Shown here piece by piece: positions 8,939 to 18,146 of a stretch of 64,000 nt of DNA. The notes under the pieces are model-generated. The model did no database searches. It was not told the origin of the DNA and saw nothing but the letters and a program-made list of their open reading frames with translations. Source of the stretch: Sphingobacterium sp. CZ-2 (GTDB lineage Bacteria; Bacteroidota; Bacteroidia; Sphingobacteriales; Sphingobacteriaceae). A program made the position numbers and the translations under genes. How positions within the stretch are numbered: position 1 is the stretch's first letter; the number at the start of each line of letters is the position of its first letter. Location: assembly GCF_004526235.1 (NCBI RefSeq), contig NZ_CP038159.1, positions 3,782,001 to 3,846,000 on the forward strand. Direction: 5' to 3'.

Positions 8939-11362
8939 TTAAAACCTATAGCTTAAAGTCGTGGTAAAACTGCGCGGAGGTATAGGGTTCACACTATAGT
9001 TTTCATGCACGTAATAGTTGAAGGTATTTCCGATATTGCTCACTTTAGCCAAGATATTCCATTTACCATATTGATATCCCGCAGAAAAATCAAAGGTGGT
9101 AAAAGCCCCGATCGGAATAATCCTGTCCAGACCCTCGCGTTGATTAGCTTTTGTGGTATTCCAACCTGCGTTTCGTTTTCCGGTGTAGAATACGGAAGCT
9201 CCCAGTTTCAACCCTTTGGCCGCTCCATCCTGAAAGGTATAAAATACCGTTCCGTTGGCCGTATGGGCAGTGGTTCCGACCAATCGCATATCCTCCAGGA
9301 TACCATTTTCATTGGTCTCCAAGTAGCGCATATAGTTGTAGGCATATCCAGCAAGTACATCAAGTCCTTTGGCCAATTCCCCTGCCACATCCAGTTCCAC
9401 ACCATCAGAAGCTGATCTTCCTGTAAACTCTTTCATATTACTATCGGCCACTTTACCATCATCTCCGATGATGGTCTGTGCATACCGATTATTGATGATC
9501 TTATACCAGGTCACGTTCGTCGATAAGCGTCCTTGGAAAAAATCATTCTTGATCCCAGCCTCGTATTGATCCAATAGCGATGGTCCCATCGGTTGATAGT
9601 TCACATCATAGCCCGAATTCGAGATGAAATTATTGGCGTAACTTACATACAGACTTGTTGCCTTCAACGGTTGATAAATCAAGGCAAATTTAGGTGACCA
9701 GGCTTTATCCACCTTATCGCCCATATCCACTTTATCTTTACCAGGGTTCTCCGTTACGCTGGTCGTATTGGTTTTATAATCATAAACCTCACTTCTACCT
9801 GTTTTCTGATAGGTATATCGGATACCCGCCAAAACCTTAAACTGATCCGTAATCGATAGCAAATCCTGCACAAAAACCCCGTATCTGCTGATATTGGTAT
9901 TCGTTCGAGTCTTCAGGTCTGCCGTAGGCATATCCGAGCGCATGCCACTTGCATAAGGATCAAAAACATTGATGTTATCATAGGCCGTACTTGGCGCCAC
10001 ATTCTCGCCGGTTCCATTGGCGAAGATGTTGAAAGCATAATTCTTGACCTTGGATTGATCCGCATCTGCACCCACCAAGACCTGATGTTGGAAGGTACCT
10101 GTCTGCAGTTTCCCGGTCAGGTTCAGTTGTTGGTTGAAGGTCAGTTCGTCCTGTTCCGAACGGTTCAGTGCCCGGGGAGCAATCCCTTGCGCATTCGCCT
10201 GAATACGTTCAGAACCATAATAATCCCGAAGGTATTTCTGATAGCTGGCCAACACATTCAATTTCCAATCGTCGGAAAATTGATGGCCAAAATCCACCTG
10301 TGCATTGGAAGAATTGGTTTTATTGTATGCCCAAGGCACATTGATAAAACTATTTCTACCCACTTTTTCATTTATTTTTCCCTCTACGGAACCTATTCCA
10401 AAATCGGGTGTAAAATCACTCTTGAGATAATCAAACATAACATTGATGTCCGATTTATCCGATATTTTGTATAATAAAGAAGGGTTTACATACAACCTTT
10501 TGGATTCTACCTGATCGCGGTAACTCTCTGCGTAGCCACCTGTACCCACAATCCGGAAAGCCAATCTTTGGGATAATGGGCCATAAACATCCACCATGGG
10601 CTTGTATTGGTTATAACTACCGATTCGCATGGCCACCTCTCCACCATGTTCAAACTTTGGTTTCTTGCTGATCAGGTTCACCACTGCCCCGCCGGTCACT
10701 CCGCCATACAGCAAGGCCGCACTCCCTTTTAAGATCTGAACAGACTCCAGGGTACTCGCCTCGATGGATCCTCCATTATTGGTCCTCGCCCCATTCTTAA
10801 ATATATTATTCGTTCCTAAGCTATACCCTCTCGCATAGAAATTCTCATTCACACCACCTCTATTGGCACCCAAGGCTACTCCATTGGCATTCTTCAAGGC
10901 ATCGCTCAACACATTGATCTGTTGATCCGAAATCACTTGGCTATTGATGACCTGTACCGCTTGCGGAAGGTCTAGATCTTTCACCCCCGATTTACTGACC
11001 TCCAAGGAACGATGGTTCACCGAATTGTACCCCTTTACATCGATCTGCTCGATCTGTTGATTATTTTGTTGCAAGATCAGCGCCGATAATTCCGTGATTG
11101 TTCCCTGTGGAACAACAGCAAGTTCTTGTTTTTGAAATCCAATGCCCGTAAATTGCAATTGAAATGTTCCTGCAGTTGGGATATAGAGTTCATACTCGCC
11201 CTGATCATTGGTTTTTGTATGCTTGTTCGATCCATGAACACTGATTCCCGCCAAGGATTCGCCTTTTTGGTTAAGAATCTTTCCCTTTACGGTTGTTTGG
11301 GCATCCACTTCCTGTGCAATTGCCATTGCCGCTAAGAGGATAAATAGTTTCGTGAGCTTCAT
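8939..11362 (-). CDS. TonB-dependent siderophore receptor
   Basis: 807 residues from the ATG at 11362; the upstream TTG extension has no signal peptide at its start. A signal peptide (MKLTKLFILLAAM to VDAQ) is followed by a CarboxypepD_reg-like domain (GKILNQKGESLAGISVHG), then a plug domain with the TonB-box region and KSGVKDLDLPQAVQVINSQ, typical of FhuE/FpvA-type siderophore receptors. The rest is a 22-strand barrel ending in SYRF. It should import a ferric siderophore across the outer membrane. An operator-like inverted repeat at the predicted transcription start suggests iron control. The siderophore is not identifiable. Confidence 0.9.
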   Translation of the reverse strand: MKLTKLFILLAAMAIAQEVDAQTTVKGKILNQKGESLAGISVHGSNKHTKTNDQGEYELYIPTAGTFQLQFTGIGFQKQELAVVPQGTITELSALILQQNNQQIEQIDVKGYNSVNHRSLEVSKSGVKDLDLPQAVQVINSQVISDQQINVLSDALKNANGVALGANRGGVNENFYARGYSLGTNNIFKNGARTNNGGSIEASTLESVQILKGSAALLYGGVTGGAVVNLISKKPKFEHGGEVAMRIGSYNQYKPMVDVYGPLSQRLAFRIVGTGGYAESYRDQVESKRLYVNPSLLYKISDKSDINVMFDYLKSDFTPDFGIGSVEGKINEKVGRNSFINVPWAYNKTNSSNAQVDFGHQFSDDWKLNVLASYQKYLRDYYGSERIQANAQGIAPRALNRSEQDELTFNQQLNLTGKLQTGTFQHQVLVGADADQSKVKNYAFNIFANGTGENVAPSTAYDNINVFDPYASGMRSDMPTADLKTRTNTNISRYGVFVQDLLSITDQFKVLAGIRYTYQKTGRSEVYDYKTNTTSVTENPGKDKVDMGDKVDKAWSPKFALIYQPLKATSLYVSYANNFISNSGYDVNYQPMGPSLLDQYEAGIKNDFFQGRLSTNVTWYKIINNRYAQTIIGDDGKVADSNMKEFTGRSASDGVELDVAGELAKGLDVLAGYAYNYMRYLETNENGILEDMRLVGTTAHTANGTVFYTFQDGAAKGLKLGASVFYTGKRNAGWNTTKANQREGLDRIIPIGAFTTFDFSAGYQYGKWNILAKVSNIGNTFNYYVHENYSVNPIPPRSFTTTLSYRF

Positions 11363-11371
11363 CTTTATTTG

Positions 11372-11389
11372 TACTAAATCTAAATAGTA
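11372..11389 (-). promoter_or_regulatory. Operator-like inverted repeat at the receptor start site
   Basis: TACTA (11372-11376) and TAGTA (11385-11389) flank an AT-rich core containing TCTAAA. The repeat covers the transcription start predicted from the -7 box at 11399-11392, where a repressor would block initiation. A Fur-type repressor is inferred from the gene it precedes, not from a firm consensus match. Confidence 0.35.
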
Positions 11390-11391
11390 GG

Positions 11392-11418
11392 CAAAAATAA
11401 GCTCCAGCGCGCTACCAA
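11392..11418 (-). promoter_or_regulatory. Predicted promoter of the siderophore receptor
   Basis: On the minus strand TTG (11418-11416), a 16-bp spacer and TATTTTTG (11399-11392), a perfect TAnnTTTG box. The ATG is 29 bp downstream of the box. Confidence 0.5.
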
Positions 11419-11629
11419 AAAATAAAGAATCCGACAAAAAGCTTCAAAATCCGAAATTTTTTAGTCCGCGAGAGTGTTTAGGTTCGTATTGAAAGCATAC
11501 TGAAAAGTAATGTAAAAGTATGCTTTTAGTAAATCAGCATATTAAAAACGTGCTTTAAGAATGCTTTAACCTTGTTTTTACCTCGAAAACATCCCATTTA
11601 CATAGGAAAAACATAGACTACATCGCAAG

Positions 11630-11667
11630 AAAAAAGCCGGATCAAACATTGCTATCTGATCCGGCTT
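11630..11667 (-). terminator. Rho-independent terminator of nagB
   Basis: AAGCCGGATCA (11634-11644) and TGATCCGGCTT (11657-11667) form an 11-bp stem with a 12-base loop. Read on the minus strand it runs into a T-run (A residues at 11630-11635 on the plus strand). Confidence 0.9.
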
Positions 11668-11704
11668 CGATATGTATGCTTACTTCTAAAGTAATTCTTA
11701 ATGC

Positions 11705-13630
11705 CTACTCATCGAAGTTCCAGCGAACAAAAGCTTCGATGGCTTCGTAGTTTGCCAATCCCAATTGATGGTAAAGGCCAGCGGTTTCACTAGTACGGTC
11801 TTCTGCACGCACCCAGAATTCTCTTGGATCATCTCCGGGGAAAACTGGAAGATCCTTTTGTGATTGATGCTTGAAGATCGCCAAACGCTTGCGTTTAACC
11901 TCTTGCGGCGACAGAGGAACCGCCATTTCAATCTCGTGGATTGGGTATTCATGCCATGCACCGCGGTATAACCACAACCAACAGTCTTTCGTCCATTCGT
12001 CCGTTTCGCGAAGGCGTTTCAAGGCTTCTAAAATAATATCGAAACAAACCTTATGCGTTCCATGCGGATCAGCGAAATCACCGGCCGCAAATACCTGTTG
12101 AGGTTTTACTTGGCGCAATAATTCCATGGTCTGCTGGATATCGTCCTCAAAGTCGATCTCTTTGGAGAATTTTCCACGGTCATAGAACGGAAGGTCCATG
12201 AAGTGGATATTTTCATCCGGAAGGCCTACGAAACGTGCACCGGCAATTGCTTCCCCTTTGCGGATCAATCCTTTAATGGTACGTACGATTTCAGGATCTA
12301 CCTGATTTGGTTTCTTAACTTTGAAAAACTCGCGGGAGTCATCGTAGATTTTACGGGTAACCCCATTATCATCTTCCACTGCAACAGCGAAATCCTGTAC
12401 AAATTCTAAATAACGCAATACATCATCGTCCCAAACGGCGGTATTACCGGAGGTTTGATAAGCTACATGGACATTATGTCCTTGATCGGCCAAACGGATG
12501 AACGTACCTCCCATCGAGATCACGTCATCATCCGGGTGTGGCGAAAAAAGGATCACATTCTTACGGGCAGGTTCCGCGCGTTCTGGGCGGCTGGTATCAT
12601 CGACACCTGGTTTTCCTCCTGGCCAACCCGTAATGGTACGTTGAAGCTCGTTGAAGATACGGATGTTGATACTGTAGGCAGTACCCTGTTCCGTAATCAA
12701 CTGCGCCATGCCATTATTGTTATAATCGTCGTCGGTCAATTTAAGGATGGCCTTGTCCAAATGAAGGGACAACCAAACCACCGCTTTCTTCACCAAAGTA
12801 TCATCCCATTCCACGTCGTGCGCCAACCATGGAAGGTTGAAACGCGTAAGTGCGGAAGCAGCATCTTGATCAAGAACAAATTCTACATTGTCCGACATCT
12901 GTAGGTAGGTAGCCGGGATATCGGAAGAGATTTCGCCTTCCACTGCTTTTTTAACGATTTCGGCTTTTTTCTCGTTCCAAGCCATCAACACAATTTCCTT
13001 TGCTTTGAAAATTGTTCCAACCCCCATGGTAATCGCTTTCGTTGGTACATTTTCCTTACCACCGAAATCGCGTGAAGCATCTCTACGGGTAAGGTCATCT
13101 AAGGTTACCAAGCGCGTACCAGAGTTAGGTGCAGAACCTGGTTCGTTGAAACCGATGTGGCCTGTACGTCCAATACCTAAAATCTGGATGTCCAATCCTC
13201 CTAAGCTGGAAATCTTTTGCTCATAGGCCATACAGAACGCCTGAACGTCTTCTGGAGCCAAAGTGCCATCAGGAATGTTAATGTTTACTTTTGGGATGTC
13301 GATGTGATCGAACAGGTTTCTGTTCATGAACACCACATAACTTTGCTCTGCTGTAGGTTGCATTGGATAGTATTCATCCAAATTGAAGGTAACGACGTTA
13401 CTGAAACTTAAACCTTCTTCTTTGTGTAACCTCACCAATTCCTTGTAAACCTTTACTGGAGTAGCACCTGTTGCTAGTCCAAGTACAGCCTGCTCCCCTT
13501 TTGCCTGCTTGCCTCTGATGAGGTTTGCGATGCGTTGAGCGACTTGAATAGAAGCTTCCTCTTGAGTGGGGTATACCGTAACTGGTACTTTCTCAAATCG
13601 GGTTTCTTCTAATAAATTTAATCTTGCCAT
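11705..13630 (-). CDS. nagB: Glucosamine-6-phosphate deaminase fused to a PIG-L domain
   Basis: 641 residues. The N-terminal NagB domain (about 1-270) has GLATGATPVKVYKEL, FNLDEYYP and GIGRTGHIGFNEPGS with the active-site residues; it converts glucosamine-6-phosphate to fructose-6-phosphate and ammonia. A linker of about 80 residues leads to a PIG-L/LmbE-type domain from about 355, with the metal motif FSPHPDDDVISMGGT and a late DPHGTHK histidine. PIG-L domains are usually zinc de-N-acetylases, so the fusion might deacetylate an amino sugar before deamination. That coupling is inference. This long form is usual in Bacteroidota. Confidence 0.92.
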   Translation of the reverse strand: MARLNLLEETRFEKVPVTVYPTQEEASIQVAQRIANLIRGKQAKGEQAVLGLATGATPVKVYKELVRLHKEEGLSFSNVVTFNLDEYYPMQPTAEQSYVVFMNRNLFDHIDIPKVNINIPDGTLAPEDVQAFCMAYEQKISSLGGLDIQILGIGRTGHIGFNEPGSAPNSGTRLVTLDDLTRRDASRDFGGKENVPTKAITMGVGTIFKAKEIVLMAWNEKKAEIVKKAVEGEISSDIPATYLQMSDNVEFVLDQDAASALTRFNLPWLAHDVEWDDTLVKKAVVWLSLHLDKAILKLTDDDYNNNGMAQLITEQGTAYSINIRIFNELQRTITGWPGGKPGVDDTSRPERAEPARKNVILFSPHPDDDVISMGGTFIRLADQGHNVHVAYQTSGNTAVWDDDVLRYLEFVQDFAVAVEDDNGVTRKIYDDSREFFKVKKPNQVDPEIVRTIKGLIRKGEAIAGARFVGLPDENIHFMDLPFYDRGKFSKEIDFEDDIQQTMELLRQVKPQQVFAAGDFADPHGTHKVCFDIILEALKRLRETDEWTKDCWLWLYRGAWHEYPIHEIEMAVPLSPQEVKRKRLAIFKHQSQKDLPVFPGDDPREFWVRAEDRTSETAGLYHQLGLANYEAIEAFVRWNFDE

Positions 13631-13658
13631 TTAAATTAAAAAATACCTTAGTGAGTTT

Positions 13659-13692
13659 CAAATTTAACAATTTAAAATCCCTCAAACGCAAA
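13659..13692 (-). promoter_or_regulatory. Predicted nagB promoter
   Basis: On the minus strand TTTG (13692-13689), a 22-bp spacer and TAAATTTG (13666-13659), a perfect TAnnTTTG box. A 28-bp leader follows before the ATG at 13630. Confidence 0.45.
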
Positions 13693-13773
13693 AAATGCAA
13701 TTTCTTTTTCAGATTTATTGAAAATATGTTATAATTTTTACATGTTAATGCGTTTAAATGAAAGGCTTATCTT

Positions 13774-13781
13774 TATTTTTG
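13774..13781 (+). promoter_or_regulatory. -7 box upstream of the TlpA-like gene
   Basis: TATTTTTG matches TAnnTTTG, 21 bp before the ATG at 13803. No clear -33 TTG is visible. Confidence 0.35.
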
Positions 13782-13802
13782 ATAGATAAAATTTGTAGAA
13801 CT

Positions 13803-14468
13803 ATGAAAAGTATATGGTTTTTGCTGATGTTGGTGCCGTGTTTGGTATTTGGGCAGAGCAAGGAGGAGATGATCGCGCAGGTAAAGGCAAATCCGAAAGA
13901 TGCGAATTCGTTACGGTTGATCCAACGGATTGGTGGGTATGACCCGGAATATGTAGAATTGAACAATCTGTTTAAGAAATTGGATAAGAAGGTAAGGAAA
14001 TCGAATGATGGATTGTTGTTTGAAAGATACTTAAAGGCGTTGAAAAGTACGCAGATCGGGAAAAAGGCACCGAGTATTACGCAGTTGAACTTGGAGGGAG
14101 ACCCTTATTCTTTGTCGGATCTGAAGGGGAAATATGTATTGATCGATTTCTGGGCGTCCTGGTGTCCGGATTGTAGGAAACAGGTTCCTGCTTTGTTGGA
14201 GACTTATGGGAGGTTTAAAGACAAGAATTTTGAGATCTTAGGGGTTTCTTTTGATCGGGAGTATGAGCCTTGGGCAAAATATGTGAAGGAGCAGAATTTG
14301 GCCTGGAAACATGTTTCGGATTTGCAGAACATGAATAATTCTGCAGGACAGACTTATGGGGTTCGGGCGATTCCGCAGAATGTGCTGGTGGATCCGAATG
14401 GGATTATTATCGGAAGGAATTTGCACGGCGAGGATTTGAATGCTTTATTGGCGGAGGTGTTGAAGTAA
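13803..14468 (+). CDS. TlpA/ResA-like thiol-disulfide oxidoreductase
   Basis: 221 residues from the ATG at 13803; an in-frame ATG 15 codons earlier would bury the signal peptide. The signal peptide is MKSIWFLLMLVPCLVFGQ. A helical spacer leads to a thioredoxin-like domain from about 85 with the redox motif WCPDC (Cys121, Cys124) and the cis-proline segment AIPQNVLVDP. Such periplasmic proteins reduce disulfides, for example for cytochrome c maturation or as antioxidants. No maturation genes lie alongside, so its client is unknown. Confidence 0.88.
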   Translation: MKSIWFLLMLVPCLVFGQSKEEMIAQVKANPKDANSLRLIQRIGGYDPEYVELNNLFKKLDKKVRKSNDGLLFERYLKALKSTQIGKKAPSITQLNLEGDPYSLSDLKGKYVLIDFWASWCPDCRKQVPALLETYGRFKDKNFEILGVSFDREYEPWAKYVKEQNLAWKHVSDLQNMNNSAGQTYGVRAIPQNVLVDPNGIIIGRNLHGEDLNALLAEVLK

Positions 14469-14477
14469 GGAAGGCCA

Positions 14478-14550
14478 CGTCATTACGAGGAACGAAGCAA
14501 TCTTTTATACGAATAGAAAGATTGCTTCGTCGTGCCTCCTCGCAATGACG
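14478..14550. repeat. REP-like long inverted repeat between convergent genes
   Basis: Outer arms CGTCATTACGAGGA (14478-14491) and TCCTCGCAATGACG (14537-14550) differ at one position. Inner arms GAAGCAATCTTT (14494-14505) and AAAGATTGCTTC (14517-14528) pair perfectly, with an 11-base loop. Elements reading GTCATTGCGAG...GAAGCAATCTTT recur in many bacterial genomes as intergenic palindromes. Here it sits between the stops of the TlpA-like gene and the beta-propeller gene and could also act as a bidirectional terminator. Confidence 0.8.
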
Positions 14551-14556
14551 CGGTAC

Positions 14557-15393
14557 CTACAAGCTCAACTGATAAGCGATCACTGAGTTATTCAAAAAAG
14601 TAGGCACATATAAAATCTTTTCCTTTGCATTATACCCCAAATCTGCGGTATTCATTTTCCCTTGCACATCCAACAACTCCTTCACTTCCCCATTTGCAGA
14701 GATATGATATATCAACCCACCCCAAAAAGTCACCAAGAAACTCCCATCACCCACAGGTTCCAAACCATCACCACCAAGTTTCAATCCCTTCGCAATAACC
14801 GTTTTCTTTTTATTATCAATTTTCCATAATTCTGGACCTGCCATCGCGTATAAACTTCCATTGATCACTTTCAGCCCATTCACACTTGGCACATCGCTCA
14901 TATAAAGACTTGGTCTATTATTCTGGAGCATATATATTTTTCCTTCCCTAGTATCCGACACAAATACCTTTCCTGACGCATCCACGGTAACATCATTTAA
15001 AAATACTGCCCCTTCTATTTTTATCTGGTTGATCACATTCCCGGTAATAATATCTATCACCACGACCTCATTGATGTCCGCCACATATAATTGATCCTTA
15101 TACAAAGCCATTCCCTTTGGTGCGTTCAACCCTTCCACCCAAGTTGCATTTTTCAGGCTGCCATCCATGTTCAAAATCGCTACCCCACCTTTTCCATCAG
15201 CAGCAGACCCATCACCATCAATCAAGGAAACAAAAAGTTCATTACGTTCTGGAACATATAGAACAGACTCTGGAACAGGTAACTGTTCTTTAGACTCCCA
15301 TAAGGGCGCCAATTTAGCCTGCCCATGAGATTGCATGGATGATCCTAATAAAGAAGAACTTAATAAAGCAGCGGAAAGAAATAAAGATCTCAT
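14557..15393 (-). CDS. Secreted SMP-30/gluconolactonase-like beta-propeller protein
   Basis: 278 residues from the ATG at 15393; a GTG seven codons upstream was rejected because the signal peptide (MRSLFLSAALLSSSLLGSS to HGQA) fits the ATG. The rest consists of propeller blades with repeats such as NAPKGMALYKDQLYVAD and VFLNDVTVDASGKVFVSDT, resembling SMP-30/LRE and NHL proteins. The metal-binding acidic residues of true lactonases could not be placed securely, so it may be a binding protein and not an enzyme. Convergent with the TlpA-like gene across the repeat at 14478-14550. Confidence 0.7.
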   Translation of the reverse strand: MRSLFLSAALLSSSLLGSSMQSHGQAKLAPLWESKEQLPVPESVLYVPERNELFVSLIDGDGSAADGKGGVAILNMDGSLKNATWVEGLNAPKGMALYKDQLYVADINEVVVIDIITGNVINQIKIEGAVFLNDVTVDASGKVFVSDTREGKIYMLQNNRPSLYMSDVPSVNGLKVINGSLYAMAGPELWKIDNKKKTVIAKGLKLGGDGLEPVGDGSFLVTFWGGLIYHISANGEVKELLDVQGKMNTADLGYNAKEKILYVPTFLNNSVIAYQLSL

Positions 15394-15562
15394 AGTTAAA
15401 ATGTTTGTTTTCACTAAATTAACAAATTAATGCAAGAAAAGTTCAACCCCCCTATTTCACATTAACCCAATCGAAAATTAATATTCTATTAACGCAAGAA
15501 AATTCAGGTAAACCTCTGTATTTACAGCTACTAACTAATTATTAAACTCTAATTATTATAAT

Positions 15563-15970
15563 ATGCTTGAAGCACTTTGGATCCTCATCAACTTGGCCTT
15601 AGTCTTTTATGGATTTTACCTTACGATAAAATCAATTGGCTATCTCTATAAAGCAAAAGGTGTTTTTCCTGCTGTAGTTCTAGGGATATACATATTGTCT
15701 CTCTTTGCTCACCAAATCGAAAGTGAAGATCAAAAATACGAAATCAACAATCTTACGTTCATCATTAAAAACCACGAACAACTATTAGAAAACAATTTGG
15801 TAACAAAAGTTATTCTGCGTGTCAGGAGTGCAGATGGCCAAACTAAACTCCTGCTTTCTAAGAATGGACTAGTACCCGGATTAGATTATGAAATCGAAAA
15901 TGCTACATTATACCCAGACCACATTCAATTGAACGTATTTAAAAGCTGGAAAATTTTGGCCTCACTTTGA
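15563..15970 (+). CDS. Hypothetical membrane protein
   Basis: 135 residues, not recognised. Two hydrophobic segments (about 3-22, IKSIGYLYKAKG loop, then about 34-50 ending LSLFAHQIE) are followed by a roughly 80-residue soluble domain with predicted beta strands (KVILRVRSADGQTKLLLS). The composition suggests a small inner-membrane protein with a folded tail. It stands alone, divergent from the beta-propeller gene and 92 bp before uxaC. No function can be proposed. Confidence 0.6.
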   Translation: MLEALWILINLALVFYGFYLTIKSIGYLYKAKGVFPAVVLGIYILSLFAHQIESEDQKYEINNLTFIIKNHEQLLENNLVTKVILRVRSADGQTKLLLSKNGLVPGLDYEIENATLYPDHIQLNVFKSWKILASL

Positions 15971-16062
15971 TAACCATTATAAAAATTATAAGGTAAACAT
16001 CAATAAATAAAGATTATTTCTTAATTTCATTCCTTATAATTTAACCATTCACCCTAAATTTA

Positions 16063-17478
16063 ATGGAGAGCATAAAACCTTTCTTAGACGAGCATTTTCT
16101 ATTACAGAGCAGCATTGCAGAAGAACTATATCATCAGTATGCCAAGGATCTACCAATCATAGATTACCATAACCACCTACCACCCGATCAGGTTTCGGGG
16201 GGCCATCAGTTTGAAAACATCACCCAGGCTTGGCTATATGGCGATCATTATAAATGGCGGGCAATGCGTGCGAATGGGGTCAATGAGCATTATATTACCG
16301 GTGAAGCTTCGGATATAGAAAAATTCCAGAAATGGGCCGATACGGTTCCCTATACCATGCGGAACCCTTTATACCATTGGACCCATCTGGAACTACAGCG
16401 CTATTTTGATGTGCGGGAAACTTTACACTCCAACAATGCGGAAAGTATCTTCCATGATTGCAATGAAAAATTAAGAGATCCCGCCTATAATGTGCACGGC
16501 CTGTTGAATAAGATGAATGTGGAGATAATCTGTACCACGGATGATCCGATCGATAGCCTGGAATTCCATCAATCATATGCTCAGCATCCATCTTGCTTCA
16601 AGATGTTTCCTGCTTTCCGACCGGACAAGGCGATGAGCCCGGAGCATCCGGAGAACTTTAACCAATATGTCGACCGCTTGGGCGAGGTTTGCAACCTGGA
16701 GATACAGAATTTCCAGAAATTCCTGGATGCCCTAAAGGCTAGGCATGATTATTTTGCAGCCAATGGCTGTTGCCTTTCCGACCATGGCTTGAGCCACCTC
16801 TATGCGGAGGATTATACGGATGAGGAAATCGCCAAGATATTCCAAAAGGTCAGGGGCGGATCTCACTTGATGCACGACGAGATCAACAAGTTCAAATCGG
16901 CCATGTTGGTGCATTTTGCGGCTTGGGACTACGAAAAAGGTTGGGTACAGCAGTTCCATGTGGGTGCTTTCCGGAATACCAATACTTGGGCATTGAAGAA
17001 TTTAGGTCCAGATACGGGGTTCGATAGTATTGGAGATTACAAACAGGGAGAAGCCATGGTGCGCTTTTTCGGAAATATGGCTGCCCGGGAGCAGCTCGGA
17101 AAAACCATCATCTATAACCTGAATCCATCCGATAATGAGCTGTTCGCGGCGATGGCCGGGAATTTCAATGATGGCGAGATCATCGGAAAAATGCAGTTCG
17201 GATCCGGTTGGTGGTACAACGACCAAAAAGAAGGGATGACCAGACAGATCAATGCCCTTTCCAATATTGGCCTATTGAGCCGCTTTGTGGGTATGCTGAC
17301 AGATTCCAGGAGTTTCCTTTCCTTCCCTCGACATGAATATTTCAGACGTTTGCTCTGCAATATCTTCGCGGAGGACATCAAAAATGGCGAATTACCGCAT
17401 GATATGCCATGGATCGGAAAAATGATCCAGGATATCTGTTATTATAATGCCAAATCCTATTTCCCGTTCCAGGGTTAG
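16063..17478 (+). CDS. uxaC: Glucuronate isomerase
   Basis: 471 residues, the normal length of the family. Signatures are IDYHNHLPPDQV (metal-binding His pair of the amidohydrolase-type barrel), CTTDDPIDSLEFH, AWDYEKGWVQQFHVGAFRN and the C-terminal FVGMLTDSRSFLSFPRHEYFRR (quoted in parts). It isomerises D-glucuronate to D-fructuronate, or galacturonate to tagaturonate, the first step of uronic acid breakdown in the cytoplasm. No other uronate genes are adjacent. Its stop overlaps that of the convergent LOG gene by 4 bp. Confidence 0.96.
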   Translation: MESIKPFLDEHFLLQSSIAEELYHQYAKDLPIIDYHNHLPPDQVSGGHQFENITQAWLYGDHYKWRAMRANGVNEHYITGEASDIEKFQKWADTVPYTMRNPLYHWTHLELQRYFDVRETLHSNNAESIFHDCNEKLRDPAYNVHGLLNKMNVEIICTTDDPIDSLEFHQSYAQHPSCFKMFPAFRPDKAMSPEHPENFNQYVDRLGEVCNLEIQNFQKFLDALKARHDYFAANGCCLSDHGLSHLYAEDYTDEEIAKIFQKVRGGSHLMHDEINKFKSAMLVHFAAWDYEKGWVQQFHVGAFRNTNTWALKNLGPDTGFDSIGDYKQGEAMVRFFGNMAAREQLGKTIIYNLNPSDNELFAAMAGNFNDGEIIGKMQFGSGWWYNDQKEGMTRQINALSNIGLLSRFVGMLTDSRSFLSFPRHEYFRRLLCNIFAEDIKNGELPHDMPWIGKMIQDICYYNAKSYFPFQG

Positions 17479-18062
17479 GATCTTTCCAGGTTGAGCCATT
17501 TAGGCACTTCAGGGGCAACATAAGCATCCATTTTATCCAAAAGATCATGGATATTGTTGGCATAGAGCAACATGTCCTGGTTTTCCTTTTTCAAGAGCCC
17601 TGCATCCACCATATGTTTGATGAACTGGATAAGATGATCGTAGAATCCATCCACATTCAATAGCCCGACGGGTTTTTGATGCAGTCCCAATTGCCCCCAG
17701 GTCAGCATTTCGAAGAGTTCTTCCATGGTACCGAATCCTCCGGGCAGCGCAATAACCGCATCGCACAGGTTATTCATCTTTGCTTTACGTTCGTGCATGG
17801 TATCCACTTCGATCAGTTGGCTGATTCCGGTATGACCTATCTCCTTGCTGTTCAGAAATTTTGGGATCACACCGACCACCTGACCGCCATTCTCCATCAC
17901 GCTATCCGCAATTCCGCCCATCAAACCTACTCTTCCACCGCCGTAAACCAATTGAATGCCCTTTTCGGCAAATACCTTCCCCACCATGCGCGCAGATTCC
18001 ATATATACTTTTTCATGGCCTGGACTTGAGGCACAGAACACCACAATCTGTTTTAATTTCAT
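17475..18062 (-). CDS. LOG family protein (TIGR00730)
   Basis: 195 residues from the ATG at 18062; the upstream extension lacks a family-like N-terminus. VFCASSPGHEKVY opens the Rossmann-like fold, ERKAKM holds the conserved Arg-Lys pair near 92-93, and PGGFGTMEE lies at 107-115. These are the nucleotide-binding and catalytic motifs of the LOG family, which releases a base from nucleoside 5'-monophosphates (cytokinin riboside phosphoribohydrolase activity in characterised members). The physiological substrate in Bacteroidota is unclear. Confidence 0.88.
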   Translation of the reverse strand: MKLKQIVVFCASSPGHEKVYMESARMVGKVFAEKGIQLVYGGGRVGLMGGIADSVMENGGQVVGVIPKFLNSKEIGHTGISQLIEVDTMHERKAKMNNLCDAVIALPGGFGTMEELFEMLTWGQLGLHQKPVGLLNVDGFYDHLIQFIKHMVDAGLLKKENQDMLLYANNIHDLLDKMDAYVAPEVPKWLNLERS

Positions 18063-18146
18063 GCTGCAATCTAGCAATTTTATCAAAATAAAAGGCCGGA
18101 GGCGGGGAGCCAACGACCTTTATTAACTAAACATTGAAACAAAATC

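Larger units (their letters stand above)
11363..11704. other. 342-bp intergenic region
   Basis: Holds the siderophore-receptor promoter and operator-like repeat at its left end and the nagB terminator at its right end. The middle (about 11420-11625) is AT-rich with no convincing open frame or RNA. It does contain AAAGCATACT (11508-11517) and AGTATGCTTTT (11517-11527), an inverted pair I could not assign. Confidence 0.6.

Noticed and set aside
11363-11437. 25-codon N-terminal extension of the siderophore receptor from a TTG
   Set aside because: It would contain the promoter and operator, and the signal peptide begins at the ATG at 11362.
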